Under the pieces are notes generated by a model. The model worked only from the letters and a program-made list of their open reading frames with translations. It was not told where the DNA came from and searched no databases. Shown piece by piece: positions 35,251 through 47,541 of a DNA stretch of 64,000 nucleotides (position 1 is its first letter; every line of letters starts with the position of its first letter). Origin of the DNA: Rapana venosa (Eukaryota; Mollusca; Gastropoda; Neogastropoda; Muricidae); contig CM054145.1 in NCBI GenBank assembly GCA_028751875.1, positions 48,746,872 to 48,810,871 on the forward strand, in the 5' to 3' direction. A program made the translations under genes and the position numbers.

Positions 35251-35592
35251 CCCCCCCCCCCCCCCCCCCCCCCCAACTCTCGCTCTGTGTGTGTGTTGTG
35301 TGTGTTTGAGTGTGTGTGTGTGTGTGTGTGTTTGAGTGTGTGTTTGTGTGTGTGTGTGTTTGAGTGTGTGTGTGTTTGAGTGTGTGTGTGTGTGTGTGTT
35401 TGAGTGTGTGTGTGTTTGAGTGAGTGAGTGTGTGTGTGTGTTTGAGTGAGTGAGTGTGTGTGTGTGTTTGAGTGTGTGTGTGTGTGTGTGTTTGAGTGTT
35501 TGAGTGTGTGTGTGTTTGAGTGTATGTTTGAGTGTGTGTGTGTATGTGTTTGAGTGTGTGGTGTATGTGTTTGAGTGTGTGTGTGTGTGAGA
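35251..35592 (+). repeat. Poly(C) followed by a (TG)n/TTTGAG compound repeat
   Basis: Poly(C) at 35251-35274, then TG repeats regularly broken by TTTGAG about every 20-50 bases. This is a higher-order repeat rather than a plain dinucleotide. Confidence 0.93.
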
Positions 35593-36426
35593 GAGAAAGG
35601 ATCGTACATATCTAGGTACCTAATTATTATGCATGGTTGAAAAGCGACAATACCCTGCCTCACAAGAGTTTGTGTGTGTGTGTGTGTGTGTGTAAAAGGG
35701 TCATACATACACACACCCATGTACCATATGCTTATGCATGGCTGAAAAGCCACAATACCGGCCCTCACAGGCCTCTCGACTGCAGGACTTAACCCTTTCT
35801 TTCTCAACTCCTATCTTCACTGCGCTATGTTGCATAGCGTTGGGTTAAATTTTTCTTCCCTGCAATTTTTGGTTCTGCAAATATGTAGCAGCCATGGTTT
35901 TTTTTTTTTTTTTAAAAGACCAATTTCTACACAAACCAATACGTCCAGAAGAATGTTTTTAGAGGTCATGATTAAGAAAAAAAAAGTTATTCATGATTCA
36001 ACGATATGAAAATATAAATCTAACAGCAGTTCGAGAGCTGCCACGCTGTTATTGAGGATCAACGTTAGTTGTCCCCTATCTATTGTTAAGGCGGCAAATT
36101 GGCATAGAACAAAGGACCCCCCCTCCCCCCACCTCCCTGTCCCCCAAAAGGACAAAATATCCCACATACGTTTCAACAGTTTTCTTTCTGTCTATAGTTT
36201 TTACCTGAATGTTGTCATTACAACTAAATATAATGCGTACTTGCTCCTGTTTCTGGTTTAAAGCAAAATTTTCGTAATTCAATAAAGGAACTACATGCAC
36301 GAGAAACAGAACACATAGATAGCAGTCACAGTTCAAAGCTTCAGCTGCAGTGAAGCACAACAGCAATATTTTACATGGTAGTGATATCACCGACATTTTC
36401 CCTTCTATAAGTCAACCAATGAACTA

Positions 36427-36710
36427 TAATAATAATAATAATAAATGGAATTTATATAGCGCTATATCTTGCAGAGACAAATCAAAGCGCATGGTCAGGC
36501 CAAAATCGCTTCAGAGTCACTTGAGCATGGCACCGGCTACTGTCTCTCCGATAATGATAGTGTTTGTTATTTTGTTTTGTTTGTGTCCCCCCCCCCCCCC
36601 CCCCCCCCCGCATTCCTCAGCTAGCACTCCGAGGTCCACCAATGGTGAAATTTCGCGTACCCGACCGTTTTTACCCACCATGAAGGTAACAGCATTCCGA
36701 CTTCGGGGAT
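36427..36710 (-). repeat. SINE-C copy carrying the shared GCGCTATATAAA/(ATT)n tail
   Basis: It begins with an ATA repeat and ggaatttatatagcgctata (tail complement), then aatcaaagcgcatgg. After a poly(C) run (36587-36609) it has accatgaaggtaacagcatt and ccgacttcggggata, the SINE-C body block seen at 26.9 kb. It lacks a recognisable head. Confidence 0.7.
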
Positions 36711-37377
36711 AAAATTAATGACAGTGTATTTCTGACAGAAAAGAGATCAGTGCCCGCTTCAGGGTCCAAACTGCTTTTAGGTCAATGACTGTTAAAACAA
36801 AAACATCAACAAAAACAACACCAACACCAAAACACTGCAATTACAGCAGTGTGGGTGACAGGCAGGCGCATGGCATGTCTGGACAAAGGTCTATGGACCC
36901 CCTGGCCTTGTTCGACCGAATTAATGTGCTGTCCTGCTCCTCCTCCCGTCCTGCCAATCACACCCACCCCTGGTCAATTTGGCCACCCCGGGCTCTCTAG
37001 GGGTCAATCCCCGATAAAGATCTTTTATTCCCACCCCCCTCCCCCCAACTTTTTATCTCTCTTTTGCATTTTTTGCAAATAGCTGTTGAAGGTTTATTTT
37101 ACTCTATAATATATGTAAAGAGAAAACTAGAAGACTTAAAAAAAAAAAAAGCAGCCAGGCTTTACAAATGATTTACAGGTGTAATTAACAAAATATAGAT
37201 CTATGCACATTTCTTTACACGGAAAAGGAAATGGAAAAATGAACAAACCGAAGTTGGACTCCACTATAATATTATGCTTAATCTTTCCAAAGATGGGTAG
37301 GGACCGAGGGGGCACAATTGGATATGTAATGTTGCTCTCAACTATTTTATTTCTTCGCCTGAGTCAATGTACATATG

Positions 37378-37472
37378 TGTGTCAAGTCGAAGTCACATTT
37401 TTATTTCCAGATGGTACATTAAATAAACAATGCATTTGCTTTTTTTCCTTTTCCATTAAGCCATCTATCTCT
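37378..37472 (+). repeat. Dispersed repeat F, copy 1
   Basis: The sequence tttatttccagatggtacat, then aaacaatgcatttgcttttt and ccatctatct recurs at 48586-48672. Both copies start with a caagtc-type block, and TG repeats lie next to both, on opposite sides. It resembles a retroelement 3' end, but the class is not recognised. Confidence 0.7.
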
Positions 37473-38049
37473 GTGTGTGTGTGTGGGGGGGGGGGGGGGG
37501 GGGGGGGGGGAGTGGGATGTGTGTGAGAGAGATGCACGTAAACAAAACACATGAAGATGAATTATTATGGAATATGAGAGAAAGTATTTCATTTCTCCCC
37601 ATCATTCCAAGTCTACATGTTTATATACAGAATTGACATACTGCTCTTTGGTGTTGTGTTGTTTTTCCCACAATTTTATAACTGAAGAAATTGTTGACTT
37701 TAATATCGTTTGTTTGATTAATTATTTGTTGTTCTTCTCATTGCACCACAGGTCTCTCACGCCAGCTACCATACACAGCTTTGGTCTGCCACCTGAACAT
37801 GGTGTAGTGGATTTCAACCACAATCTCAAACAAACAAAAAATGGGGGGGGGGGGGGGGGGGGGGGGGCTTTCCAGCACTACAACATTAAGTCCACGAACT
37901 TCTCCATCCAACCTACCTGAAGGTGGTATCTCCTCTTCCGCCCCCCCCTATGTTCCTTTAAAATTCTTCTCTCTCTCTCACTCCCTTCTTGATCCTTCCC
38001 CCTCAAACCAACAAGAATAAGCCACAAGTTATCTGTCGGGTACCGCACG

Positions 38050-38088
<39 letters not shown>

Positions 38089-38164
38089 AGAGAGGCAATG
38101 ACCGACACACACACACACTACAGTAACAATAGGTCTACACTACACTACACTACTAGTACCATTA

Positions 38165-38444
38165 GTACCACGGCCCAAAACCTCGTCAGAATTAGTAGTA
38201 GTAGCAGTAGTAGTAACCGCCCGCCTGCCTGACAAGGTCCACTACGGAGCCGACCTCCGACAGGCCACCGACCCGAAACGACCTCCACCAGCGAGAGGAA
38301 GGGGTAGGGGTGGGGGGATGGTAGGGGGAGGGAAGGAGAAAGAAGTCCAAAACAAAAAAAAAAGTCGGTCAGTTAATGACGGCCTGTTGAAGCGAGGAGG
38401 AGGTTCAAGGCCGTACCTCCGTTCGTCTTTCGGAGCTAACCGCA
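38165..38444 (+). other. CpG-rich patch of unique sequence
   Basis: About 19 CpG dinucleotides in 280 bases, for example accgcccgcctg, cgacctccgacag and cgttcgtctttcggagc, split by a G-rich run and an A run. The surroundings are CpG-poor apart from GC-alternating microsatellites. It has no clear ORF and ends at a pentanucleotide microsatellite. A promoter or 5' UTR is possible but not shown. Confidence 0.4.
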
Positions 38445-38522
38445 CTACTATACTATACTATACTATACTATACTATACTATACTATACTGTACTATACTA
38501 TACTATACTATACTATACTATA
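38445..38522 (+). repeat. (CTATA)n pentanucleotide microsatellite
   Basis: About 15 units of CTATA with one CTGTA variant. Confidence 0.96.
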
Positions 38523-39249
38523 GTCAGGTGAACACGGTAGAAGTAAGCAAAGAGTTCGGCAGAGGGCATGTGTGGCGTGGTATTCCTGTATACATACATT
38601 GTAGTGCATAGTAGTAGCAGTAGTTGAAAAGGGGTTGGTTGGTTGGTTGGTTGGTTTGCTTTGGTTTGAAGGTGAAGGAGATGCTTTAACTACTCACTAT
38701 TACTACTACTGCTGCTACAGCCCTCTAGCCGCTTTTTGGGGGCTTTCATGTTCTTTGTCAGCAGAAAGAAGAAAAAATAGGTTGTGTGTGTGTGCGCGTG
38801 CGCGCGCGCGCGAGTGTGTGTGTGGTGTGTGTGTGGTGTGCGTGCGTGCATGCGCAGTGTTTGAGAAAGAGAGAGAATGAGGGAGGGAGGGAGGGTGGGT
38901 GGATGGATGGCATGCCACTTGGCAAAAGAATGGATGGTTTTTGGGGTCAAACTTTGTACAAAGTGTAAGGTGCATGCAAAATAATGACAAAACAAAACTT
39001 AAAAAAAAAAAAAATGCTGATTGCAGATCTATACAAAATGACGTGCCTTTGATCATTAAAATGGCAAATAAACAACCCCCACACAAAAAAAAAAATCCAA
39101 AAAAAAATAATCTGAATACTGTCTCAAAAATTTAGGATTTGCAAGGACCTACGTAAACGATGTGAGCTGTGCATGTTCAACCAGGGTTTATTGAAGCCCT
39201 TGTTTAAAATACAATGAATATGAACTTGGCAGAACAGCTTTGGACACAC

Positions 39250-39318
39250 TGCAGGTGGGATGAGTGAGTCAGAGTGCACGTTCTGGGTAACCCCCAGAGT
39301 GTAAAGCTGGGGAACCCA
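39250..39318 (+). repeat. Dispersed repeat G, copy 2
   Basis: The sequence gagtcagagtgcacgttctg, gggtaacccccagagtg and taaagctggggaaccc matches the 2.4-kb block. It is followed by a CAA repeat. Confidence 0.55.
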
Positions 39319-39927
39319 CAACAACAACAACAACAACTGCACAAGGACTATCTCCCCTTGGTCTCCGTCTCTATGGCCACTTCTCTTTAGGATTTCAATG
39401 GTAGTCCGGACTTTTCCACTGACTGGTGTGTGTGTGTGTGTGTGTGTGTGCATGCGTACTTGCGTGCGTGCTTGCCTGCGCGTATATGTGTGTTTGTGTG
39501 TTTCAGTTTCTACTTTCACGTAATAGAAATTATGACTCTTCTTCCCCTTAACGCAAAATTACGTGATTGATTGCATTTGGTGTGTGCCCGTTTTGCTATA
39601 ACAATGTCCTTCTAAAATGTAGCTTTCCACCATTCTTAGTCATGGCGTGTAAGCGGTGTTTTCTGTTGCCTGGGCGCGGCATAATGAGCGCTCGGCTTGT
39701 TGATGGTCTACGTCATTGCTTTGTTGTTGTTGTTGCTGCTGTTGGTGTTGTTGTTCAAGTATAATGGCCTTTTTGGAGAGTGTTCATGTTACAACAGAAA
39801 CTTACACCAGCAACAAAAACAACTAAGCTCGTGGCTTTAGTGGAGAAAGGACACAAGCGTTATATTTTAATAATAGGCGTGCACAAAATCCTTAGTATAA
39901 TGGTACAATTCACCCTTTAAAAAAACA

Positions 39928-39933
39928 ACATAT

Positions 39934-39997
<64 letters not shown>

Positions 39998-39998
39998 C
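39928..39998 (+). repeat. (AT)n microsatellite
   Basis: About 70 bases of AT repeats with two phase slips; self-complementary and able to form cruciforms. Confidence 0.96.
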
Positions 39999-40711
39999 TA
40001 GTCCAAGTTTACACAACCTCTTTGTGCAACATCAATCTGAAAATATGTCATTACTATTGCTAAGTATTGTCGTTTGTTATATTTGTTATTGTCACTACTA
40101 GAGATCTCTTAATCCCCCCCCCAAAACCCCCCCCCAAACAACAACACAAAACAAAACCCACCCCAACAACAAAGAAAACAACAACAAACAACAACAAAAA
40201 ACCAATGCCTTTCTTTCCACTTTTTCGAAGAAACAGTGTGTTGTACGCTACAGTATTTATTGTGGTAATCTGCTACTATTACTACAGTACACGCATGCAC
40301 GCACACACACACACACACACACACCAATATATCCTTTAAACAGGGGAAGGGGTGGGTAGAAGTGGGTGGTGGTGATTCGGTGGACTGAAACAAAGCAATA
40401 CATATCAAGATATACTATACAATCATGCAGATGTGACCAGTAGTACAGGCAGGCTGTTTTCGGGTTTTTTTATTTGCCCAGGGGGAAGAAAGGAGATCTG
40501 AGAGCAATCTGTTGTTGTTGTTGAATACCCATACTGGGCACCTGTGCCCTTAAGCTACAGATTAAGAATACTACAATTAACAACCGTCTTTTTCTTTTAA
40601 TTTTGTGCTGGGAGGTGGGTGGTGGTGGAGATAGTTGGGGGGTTGGGTGGAAGGTGATACTGATAGAAAAGGTGTTGGACTGCATATGGCTGTGGGTCTG
40701 TTTGGTGTTGT

Positions 40712-40715
<4 letters not shown>

Positions 40716-40774
<59 letters not shown>
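40716..40774 (+). repeat. (TC)n microsatellite
   Basis: An uninterrupted TC run ending in CACCTCC. Confidence 0.96.
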
Positions 40775-40776
<2 letters not shown>

Positions 40777-40779
40777 CCT

Positions 40780-42130
40780 CCCTCTGCCTCCTTCATGGCT
40801 CCGTTTCTGTCGTTCTGTCTTTATGTTTGATAAGCTAACCGAATCAAAATCAGACTTTAAAATGATATCACTTTGGTCAAAAGACCATGAATGACAAGGA
40901 GAAAGTTCATTCAGATCCAAACTATGGTTAAAATAAATATACTCCCCCCACCCCCCCCCTCCAAACAACAACCCCCCCCAAAAAAACAACCACACCAACA
41001 AACAAACCCAAACAACAACCACACACAACAACCAACAACAAAACAAACAAACCCAAACACACACACCAACATTAACACCCCCCATCCCTTACACACACCA
41101 CACACACATATACACACACACAGAGCTAGCTCTGTGTAATCAGCAGCACGCCACATGTTCTCTTTACACGTGTTAAGGCAACAACCCCTCCTAGCAAAAC
41201 AGGAGACGTGATATTAAAAAAACCACACCCAAAAACAACCACCAACAATTTAACAATCAAAGACAGCTTCATGTTATGATTACACGGAAAGCACTCTTCA
41301 CAAGAGAGTTAGCACCGTGTGGATATACCCCACCCCCTTCCTTCCTCAGTTAAGCTTTGGAACACGTTACGCTCCCTATCTCCCTGGTTGGCTGGGTGGC
41401 TGGCTGGCTGGTGTAGTCAACAAGCATCAGTAGTTAACAAGCATCACGGGTTAAGGTTAATCGATTGACAATTATTTACAGGCAGGTAGGCGAAGGCAAT
41501 GGATGACGCAAGCATCAAAAGCGACTGATTGATTGACAATGTTCATGCACACACACACAAGAGAAAGAAAAAAAAAGCACCCTCCCCCCCCCCCCCCCCC
41601 CCAAAGCTATCATGGCATACACATCATGGCAAAGCAATCATCTCCCTTTTAGAGTGCTCTTGAAAGCCACCTTTTCACGCCAAACGTTCGTAATCCTAGA
41701 CAATAAGACCAGAAATGGCTAGAGTAGGCTAACACTTAACAGGCTCTATAGAGTGCGGCACTACTATTAGGAGGGCACATCAACCACATCATTAAAAAAC
41801 AACCCTGAATGACCAACAACAACAGATCAATATGCACAACCCACCCTCTTTCCTCTACCCCCCCCCCAAAAAAAAAAAATCGCTGCATGCAGTTTAGCTG
41901 GTAGTAGTATTATTACTAGAGTAGCAACTTGCATGATTAAACGACATAACGCAATATAATATACTAACTACTAAATACTGGCTAAAACCGGCCAGGCTCT
42001 ACAAACAACATTAGTGTGTGGTGAAGAGGAGAGAAGAGTGCTAGCAGAAACGAACAAAAAAATATATGCCTGAAAGCCGGTTCCGCCGCCACCACTACGA
42101 TTTGGGGGGTAATCGTCTGCAACCCGACAC
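40780..42130. other. Low-complexity and unique sequence
   Basis: A/C-only tract (40940-41085), poly(C) at 41583-41602, a TGGC repeat near 41390-41412, and otherwise unique DNA without exon signals. Confidence 0.55.
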
Positions 42131-42134
42131 AGGT

Positions 42135-42136
<2 letters not shown>

Positions 42137-42176
<40 letters not shown>

Positions 42177-42262
42177 ACACACACAACCCAAACCCTGTGT
42201 GGTGAGCTCAGCCACACATATATACAGTAACCAACCAGGGGGGGGGGGGGGGGGGGGGGAGT
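42137..42262 (+). repeat. (CA)n and poly(G)
   Basis: CA repeats at 42137-42185 and a G run at 42238-42259, separated by about 50 unique bases. Confidence 0.93.
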
Positions 42263-42783
42263 GGAAAAAAAAGTCGGCCATGCTAATTGAGGGAAAAAAC
42301 TAGGTCAAGGACTCACCATCAAGCTCACCAACGAGGCTGGAGAGTTTCAAACAATGCAAGCTTTTGTTATTATAATAATGGGGGGAAGGAGGGGGAGGGG
42401 AGAGAGGGGGGCGATATGAGCTTTTATTGTTTGTTTTGTATTGTTGTTGTTCCTATATACATGTTACAGCGCAATCGTGTAACGTTTTATCGTATCAGAC
42501 AAGGAAGATAGGGTGGTTGGTGGTGGTGGTCTGGGTTATGACGGCCTGACTCCTGTCTATTCCGACTCTCTCTCTCTCTTCTCTCTTTACTTGGCCCTCT
42601 TCCTTGTCGCGCTTTCTTTTGCCGGTGGGGGTGGGGAGTGGGAATGAGATAGGCTGGCATGGGGGAGAAAGTAAGGAGTGCTGAAGATGTTAAAATTCTT
42701 TCTCTCTCATTGAAACAAAATTTTATTTAAAAAAAATTATAAACACACTTAGAATAGAACAGTAAGCTTAAAAGCTTGTAATG

Positions 42784-42787
<4 letters not shown>

Positions 42788-42848
<61 letters not shown>

Positions 42849-42950
42849 CTCTGTGTCTGATCCAAGGCAATTTTGAAGCTCAGGTAAATGTCAAGGGGTA
42901 TGTACATTGTATGTATGTATGTATGTATGTATGAATGAATGAATGTATGT
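42788..42950 (+). repeat. (TC)n and (TGTA)n microsatellites
   Basis: (TC)n at 42788-42850; ATGT/ATGA tetranucleotides at 42907-42952. Confidence 0.95.
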
Positions 42951-43247
42951 ATATGCCTGCCTACCAGAACAATCGAAAATGCAACTTTCCCATTCAGCTG
43001 TCATTCCTCTTCCTCCATTACTTTCATCCACTCAAAACGTATGTTTTGCTGTCATCATTCTGTTGAAAGCCTTTTCACAACCCATTAGGCTGATTGCTAT
43101 GGTGTTTACAGGTAGAGCACACGACACACCTGAACCCACAGTTCATGTTTTTGTCTCTGATCTGGGCCAGCATCTCTGTATCAGAGAAATGGTAGAGATT
43201 TTCTTTTTCTCTATACTCTGAATGACTTGAATGGGCTCAGGTAAGCG

Positions 43248-44021
43248 TCTAGGCGTTGAGGCATCTTCTTCCACTTCCAGTATCGGATCTGGCGTTGAGG
43301 TATCTTCTTCCACTTCCAGTATCAGACCTGGCGTTGAGGTATCTTCTTCCAGTATCAGACCTGGCGTTGAGGCATCTTCTTCCAGTATCAGACCTGGCGT
43401 TGAGGCATCTTCTTCCAGTATCAGACCTGGCGTTGAGGCATCTTCTTCCAGTATCAGACCTGGCGTTGAGGCATCTTCTTCCAGTATCAGACCTGGCGTT
43501 GAGGCATCTTCTTCCACTTCCAGTATCAGACCTGGCGTTGAGGCATCTTCTTCCACTTCCAGTATCAGACCTGGCGTTGAGGCATCTTCTTCCACTTCCA
43601 GTATCAGACCTGGCGTTGAGGTATCTTCTTCCACTTCCAGTATCAGACTTGGCGTTGAGGCATCTTCTTCCACTTCCAGTATCAGACTTGGCGTTGAGGC
43701 ATCTTCTTCCAGTATCAGACCTGGCGTTGAGGCATCTTCTTCCACTTCCAGTATCAGACTTGGAGTTAAGGCATCTTCTTCCACTTCCAGTATCAGACTT
43801 GGCGTTGAGGCATCTTCTTCCATTTCCAGTATCAGACCTGGCGTTGAGGCATCTTCTTCCACTTCCAGTATCAGACCTGGCGTTGAGGCATCTTCTTCCA
43901 GTATCAGACTTGGCGTTGAGGCATCTTCTTCCAGTATCAGACCTGGCGTTGAGGCATCTTCTTCCACTTCCAGTATCAGACTTGGAGTTGAGGCATCTTC
44001 TTCCACTTCCAGTATCAGATT
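43248..44021 (+). repeat. Minisatellite of 33/39-bp units, open in several frames
   Basis: About 21 units of ggcgttgaggcatcttcttc + cagtatcagacct (33 bases) or with an extra acttcc (39 bases). Because both lengths are multiples of three, plus frames of about 290 and 255 codons and a minus frame of about 287 codons stay open. The plus peptide is GVEASSSTSSIRP-like and the minus one EEDASTPGLILEV-like. Unit differences (gta/gca, ctt/cct, act/att, gag/aag) are almost all amino-acid changing in both frames, with only ggc/gga silent. That argues against a selected protein, so I annotate DNA repeat rather than gene. Confidence 0.9.
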
Positions 44022-44257
44022 AGCATTTTACACTTGGATCTTCGTCTCTTATGTCTGTTCTCATCTGGTGTCCAATAAAGTTCGGCTAGGAACAGCTTGT
44101 TCGAGTTGATGTACCTACCCAAACCATCTGCTCTGTCACTTTTCACTCATGATGAAGAGGATCTGTTGTATTTTTCACCAGGGAAAGTAGTTGGTTGGTT
44201 GGTTGGTTGGTTGGCGATGAAAGCTTGTTAAATCAAAGTATTTCGATGGAATCTTAA

Positions 44258-44336
44258 TCAATCGTTTTGATTTGTTTGCTTCAAAAGATTCCGGGCTGTA
44301 AGGATTCCATATATTATTATTATTATTATTATTAAG
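44258..44336 (+). repeat. Isolated, diverged SINE 3' tail with (ATT)n
   Basis: The sequence cgttttgatttgtttgcttc, aaaagattccgggctgtaag and gattccatat is followed by an ATT repeat. It aligns with the shared tail but has lost the GCGC palindrome. Confidence 0.65.
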
Positions 44337-44787
44337 CAATTAAAAAAAAAGTGTCCTTTGATTTAAAAAAAAAAGTGACTAGGTTCCACAGAATTGTGCA
44401 GAATTCTGCATGGATTTTTAGTTGTAGAAGGTGGATAGCTAGTTAAGGTCATTTTCCGTCGTTCTTCAGCATTCCTAGCTGACCCCGTTGGATGTAAAAG
44501 ACACATCTTTTTGTATTTATAACACTTTAGCTTAATGTTGGTAATATTCTGGGGGTTGGGGGTGTGGATGGATCACCACACCACAGTTCAGCATTCTGAA
44601 GCGGGTTCTTTGTCGAGGTTCCTTCCATCAACGTGAACTGGAGTAAGGAATTTGGGAATGTTACAAGTCATCATCACTGATCTTCAGTGCCTACTACTTG
44701 CTGGACAAAGGTGCTCTTGAGTCCAGAATTTCTTTTCTGCATATCAAATATGAATGATGACATAATGGCTATTATTCTGCGTGTGTA

Positions 44788-45090
44788 AGGGGGGGGGGGG
44801 GGGTGGGGGGGGCGGGCGGGGGGGGCGCGTGGCGTGCACATTTGTGTGCTTGCTTAGGGAACAAGGAAGGCAACTGTCTTTGTATTAAAGGGTCTGAGTA
44901 TGTTGTGTGGAAGGTTGAATAAATAATTAAGTTCTGAAGTCTAGTTAAGCTGTGATAACAACGTCCTTATCCCCCCCCCCCCCCCCCCCCCACCCCCCCC
45001 TCTGACCACCGTTTGTTCAGGGTAAACTACCTTAACAAACAAACAACCCCCCCCCCCCCCCACCCCCCCCCCCCCCCCCCCCCCCCCCCC
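44788..45090 (+). repeat. Poly(G) then several poly(C) tracts
   Basis: G run at 44789-44824 with a few C/T interruptions. C runs at 44972-45000 and 45048-45090. Opposite-strand runs about 150-250 bases apart could fold back in single-stranded DNA. Confidence 0.93.
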
Positions 45091-45416
45091 TTTCCAACAC
45101 AAACCAACCTTGTGACAAACACGTACCCAGCCAGACATCACAAAAACAAGACCACCATCCTCTGTTGGGTCGGGGTGGCTGACCTTGAGTAGTAGTGTTA
45201 AAAGTCCACATTGGGCTGATAATATATTACTGCTGAGCGCGCACACGCATGCACGTTTTGAGAGTGCTGTACTGGGTTTGCTTCGCAGTGAATGAAAACT
45301 GACGGCTCTGCTTTCCCTCATTTCCACACCCCATCCACAAAAAACAAAACAAAAAAAAAACCTACAAAAACATCGGTAAACATCCACCCACCATTCCCAT
45401 TCATCACAACAGCCCC

Positions 45417-45417
<1 letters not shown>

Positions 45418-45455
<38 letters not shown>

Positions 45456-45800
45456 AAAGAGAGAAGCCACAGGTTAAAAAAAAATCTAAAGAAAAACAAA
45501 AGCATATAAGGTGTTTTCAGATGGGGAAGTATTTGTTGGAAAAGTGTGTATGTGTGTAACCCGCACACGTGTGCCAAGATTTTCACTCTTGCACTTTTGT
45601 CCATGTGCATTAAAAGTAGGACAGGAGAGAGAGAGAGAGAGAGAGAGAGAGTGCACGTGAGCACACTTTGCGAACTCACGCACACATCACTGTGTGTGTG
45701 TGTGAGTGTAGACGTGCGTGTGCGTGTACTCGCACGCGCATGTGCATTATATATTATCATTAACTACCCCCCCCCCCCCCCCCCCCCCCCACACACCACC
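45418..45800 (+). repeat. Poly(G), GA, TG and poly(C) simple repeats
   Basis: Poly(G) at 45419-45454, (GA)n at 45624-45652, TG/GC alternation at 45690-45745, poly(C) at 45769-45790. Confidence 0.92.
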
Positions 45801-46165
45801 ACACCAAACACACCACCACACACGCTACTACTACAACTACTAACAGCAGTACCACAACACACAAGGAGCAAAAACACAAACCTCAGAGGGCGGAGCAATG
45901 CTGTTCAGACCACTATGATTGACACGACCGATTTCTCCCTCGACCTCCCTCACCCCCCACCCCCCCATTCTCTCTCCTTTCCACACCTGACCCCGTACCT
46001 CCCCCCGCCCCCTCTCTCTCTCACCCCCCCCCATTCCTATTCTACGCCTACCTTCGGCCTCACTATCGCCTACTAGGCCTACTACACTACCACTCTTGTC
46101 TGTATTATATATAGCTAGTATAGTAGCCCCTCTCTCCGCAAAAAAAAAAAAGGAAGCTCAAGCCA

Positions 46166-46352
46166 AGTCCTGTGTGCGAACGCACGCGGAACATCTTGCG
46201 CACACGTTACATCCTGTTCCGCTTTTCGTAAGAGTAGGCTATTGTGTACCGGTGGGAACAGATGACAGAATTCACAAATCCGCATACACACGGGGACTGG
46301 ATATAAAAAAAAAGTACATAAGTGCTTTATTCCATTATCCTCGATATAAAAG
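46166..46352 (+). repeat. SINE-A copy with alternative tail
   Basis: It contains gtcctgtgtgcgaacgcacg, gcgcacacgttacatcctgt, accggtgggaacagatgac and ttccattatcctcgatataa, with no head. Confidence 0.85.
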
Positions 46353-46436
46353 AAAAAATAACTAAGTGGTTGACCTCGGCTTTACCCCCATTATTAGTAA
46401 CTATTTCCGATTGTGCACGCACTTTCCTTTCCTAAC

Positions 46437-46500
46437 GGTACAAGAACTCGAACTCGAACTCGAACGATTTATTCACAAAAAGGCCATTGGCCCATACATG
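46437..46500 (+). repeat. Possible 3' end of an unclassified interspersed repeat
   Basis: The sequence gaactcgaactcgaacgatt, then tattcacaaaaaggccattg resembles 58165-58190 (gaactcgaaatgtttattga). The match is short and could be chance. Confidence 0.25.
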
Positions 46501-46552
46501 AAGGGGGGGGTGCCGAACTGCTTAGTATTATGGTTAAAAAAGAAAATAAAAT

Positions 46553-46584
<32 letters not shown>

Positions 46585-46839
46585 CATGTTACTGTATAAC
46601 AAAAGGTCAGCTACAAAAATATCACTTAGGATAACATTATCTCTCTTATTCTGAAAGCTTTACACAAATATAAAGTGAGGCTGCGCACAACCTCAGGATG
46701 ACTTGTTGCCAGGAGTAAACAGAGTCTAAATAAATTAGGCTGTCTACTATATTTAACAGGGATGTAGTTCTGCCTACATCCTCAATACTGGACAGCACAA
46801 CACAAAATGTACTTCATTCCTCCAGTGCTCTAACGGTAC

Positions 46840-47099
46840 AAGAGAGAGAGATGAAGAGAAGAGAGAGAGGAGAGAGATGAGAGAGGAGGAGAGAGAGAGA
46901 AGAGAGAAGGGGGGGGGGGGAGGGGGGGGGGGGAGAAGGGGGATAGTTGAGGTTCAGGCCCATAAGCTTGGGACACGTCGACAACAACAACATTTAAATG
47001 CAAATGCAACACATGAAAAGGAAAGGGAAGGATGGAAGAAGAAAGAATGATGCAAATGCGAGCGCGCAGCACACGCGCGCGCGCGCGCCCCGAGAGAGG

Positions 47100-47139
<40 letters not shown>

Positions 47140-47141
47140 AG
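46840..47141 (+). repeat. GA-rich and G-rich tracts with GC alternation
   Basis: GAGAGA with GGG runs at 46841-46945, CGCGCG at 47067-47088 and (GA)n at 47092-47141. Confidence 0.9.
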
Positions 47142-47461
47142 AGGAAATGTGCAAGGAACGTGCACATGCACACATATGTTTACATGCATGCATCCATTCA
47201 CACGTACATATACAAGTGTGTGTTGTGTCGTGCGCGCGTGGTGAGGTGTGTGTGTTTGTTGTGTGTGTGTGAGTGTGTGTGTATGTTGTGTGTGTGTGAG
47301 TGTGTTTGTGTGTGTGGTGAGAGAGAGAGAAGGGGAGAGAGAGAAGAGGAGAGGAAGAGAGAAGGGGAGAGAGAGAGGAAAATGTGCAAGAGAACGTGCA
47401 CATGCACACATATGTTTGCATGCATGCATCCATTCGCACGTACATATACGTGTGCAAGTGT

Positions 47462-47470
<9 letters not shown>
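47142..47470 (+). repeat. Two-copy duplication, about 236-bp period, within GA/GT microsatellites
   Basis: The block gaaatgtgcaaggaacgtgc, acatgcacacatatgtttac and catgcatgcatccattca (47142-47215) recurs at about 47378-47452 with few changes. Both copies follow GA runs and precede GT runs, so the whole GA-unique-GT module was duplicated. Confidence 0.8.
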
Positions 47471-47500
<30 letters not shown>

Positions 47501-47510
47501 AGGTGAGAAG

Positions 47511-47529
<19 letters not shown>

Positions 47530-47541
<12 letters not shown>

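Noticed and set aside
38540..38620. Minus-strand frame AELFAYFYRVHLT resembling the FWRNYFYRVSLI core of the SYAP1 BSD domain
   Set aside because: Only YFYRV matches. The diagnostic Trp-Arg-Asn is missing, flanking codons do not fit, and the frame stops in the CTATA microsatellite. I treat it as chance.
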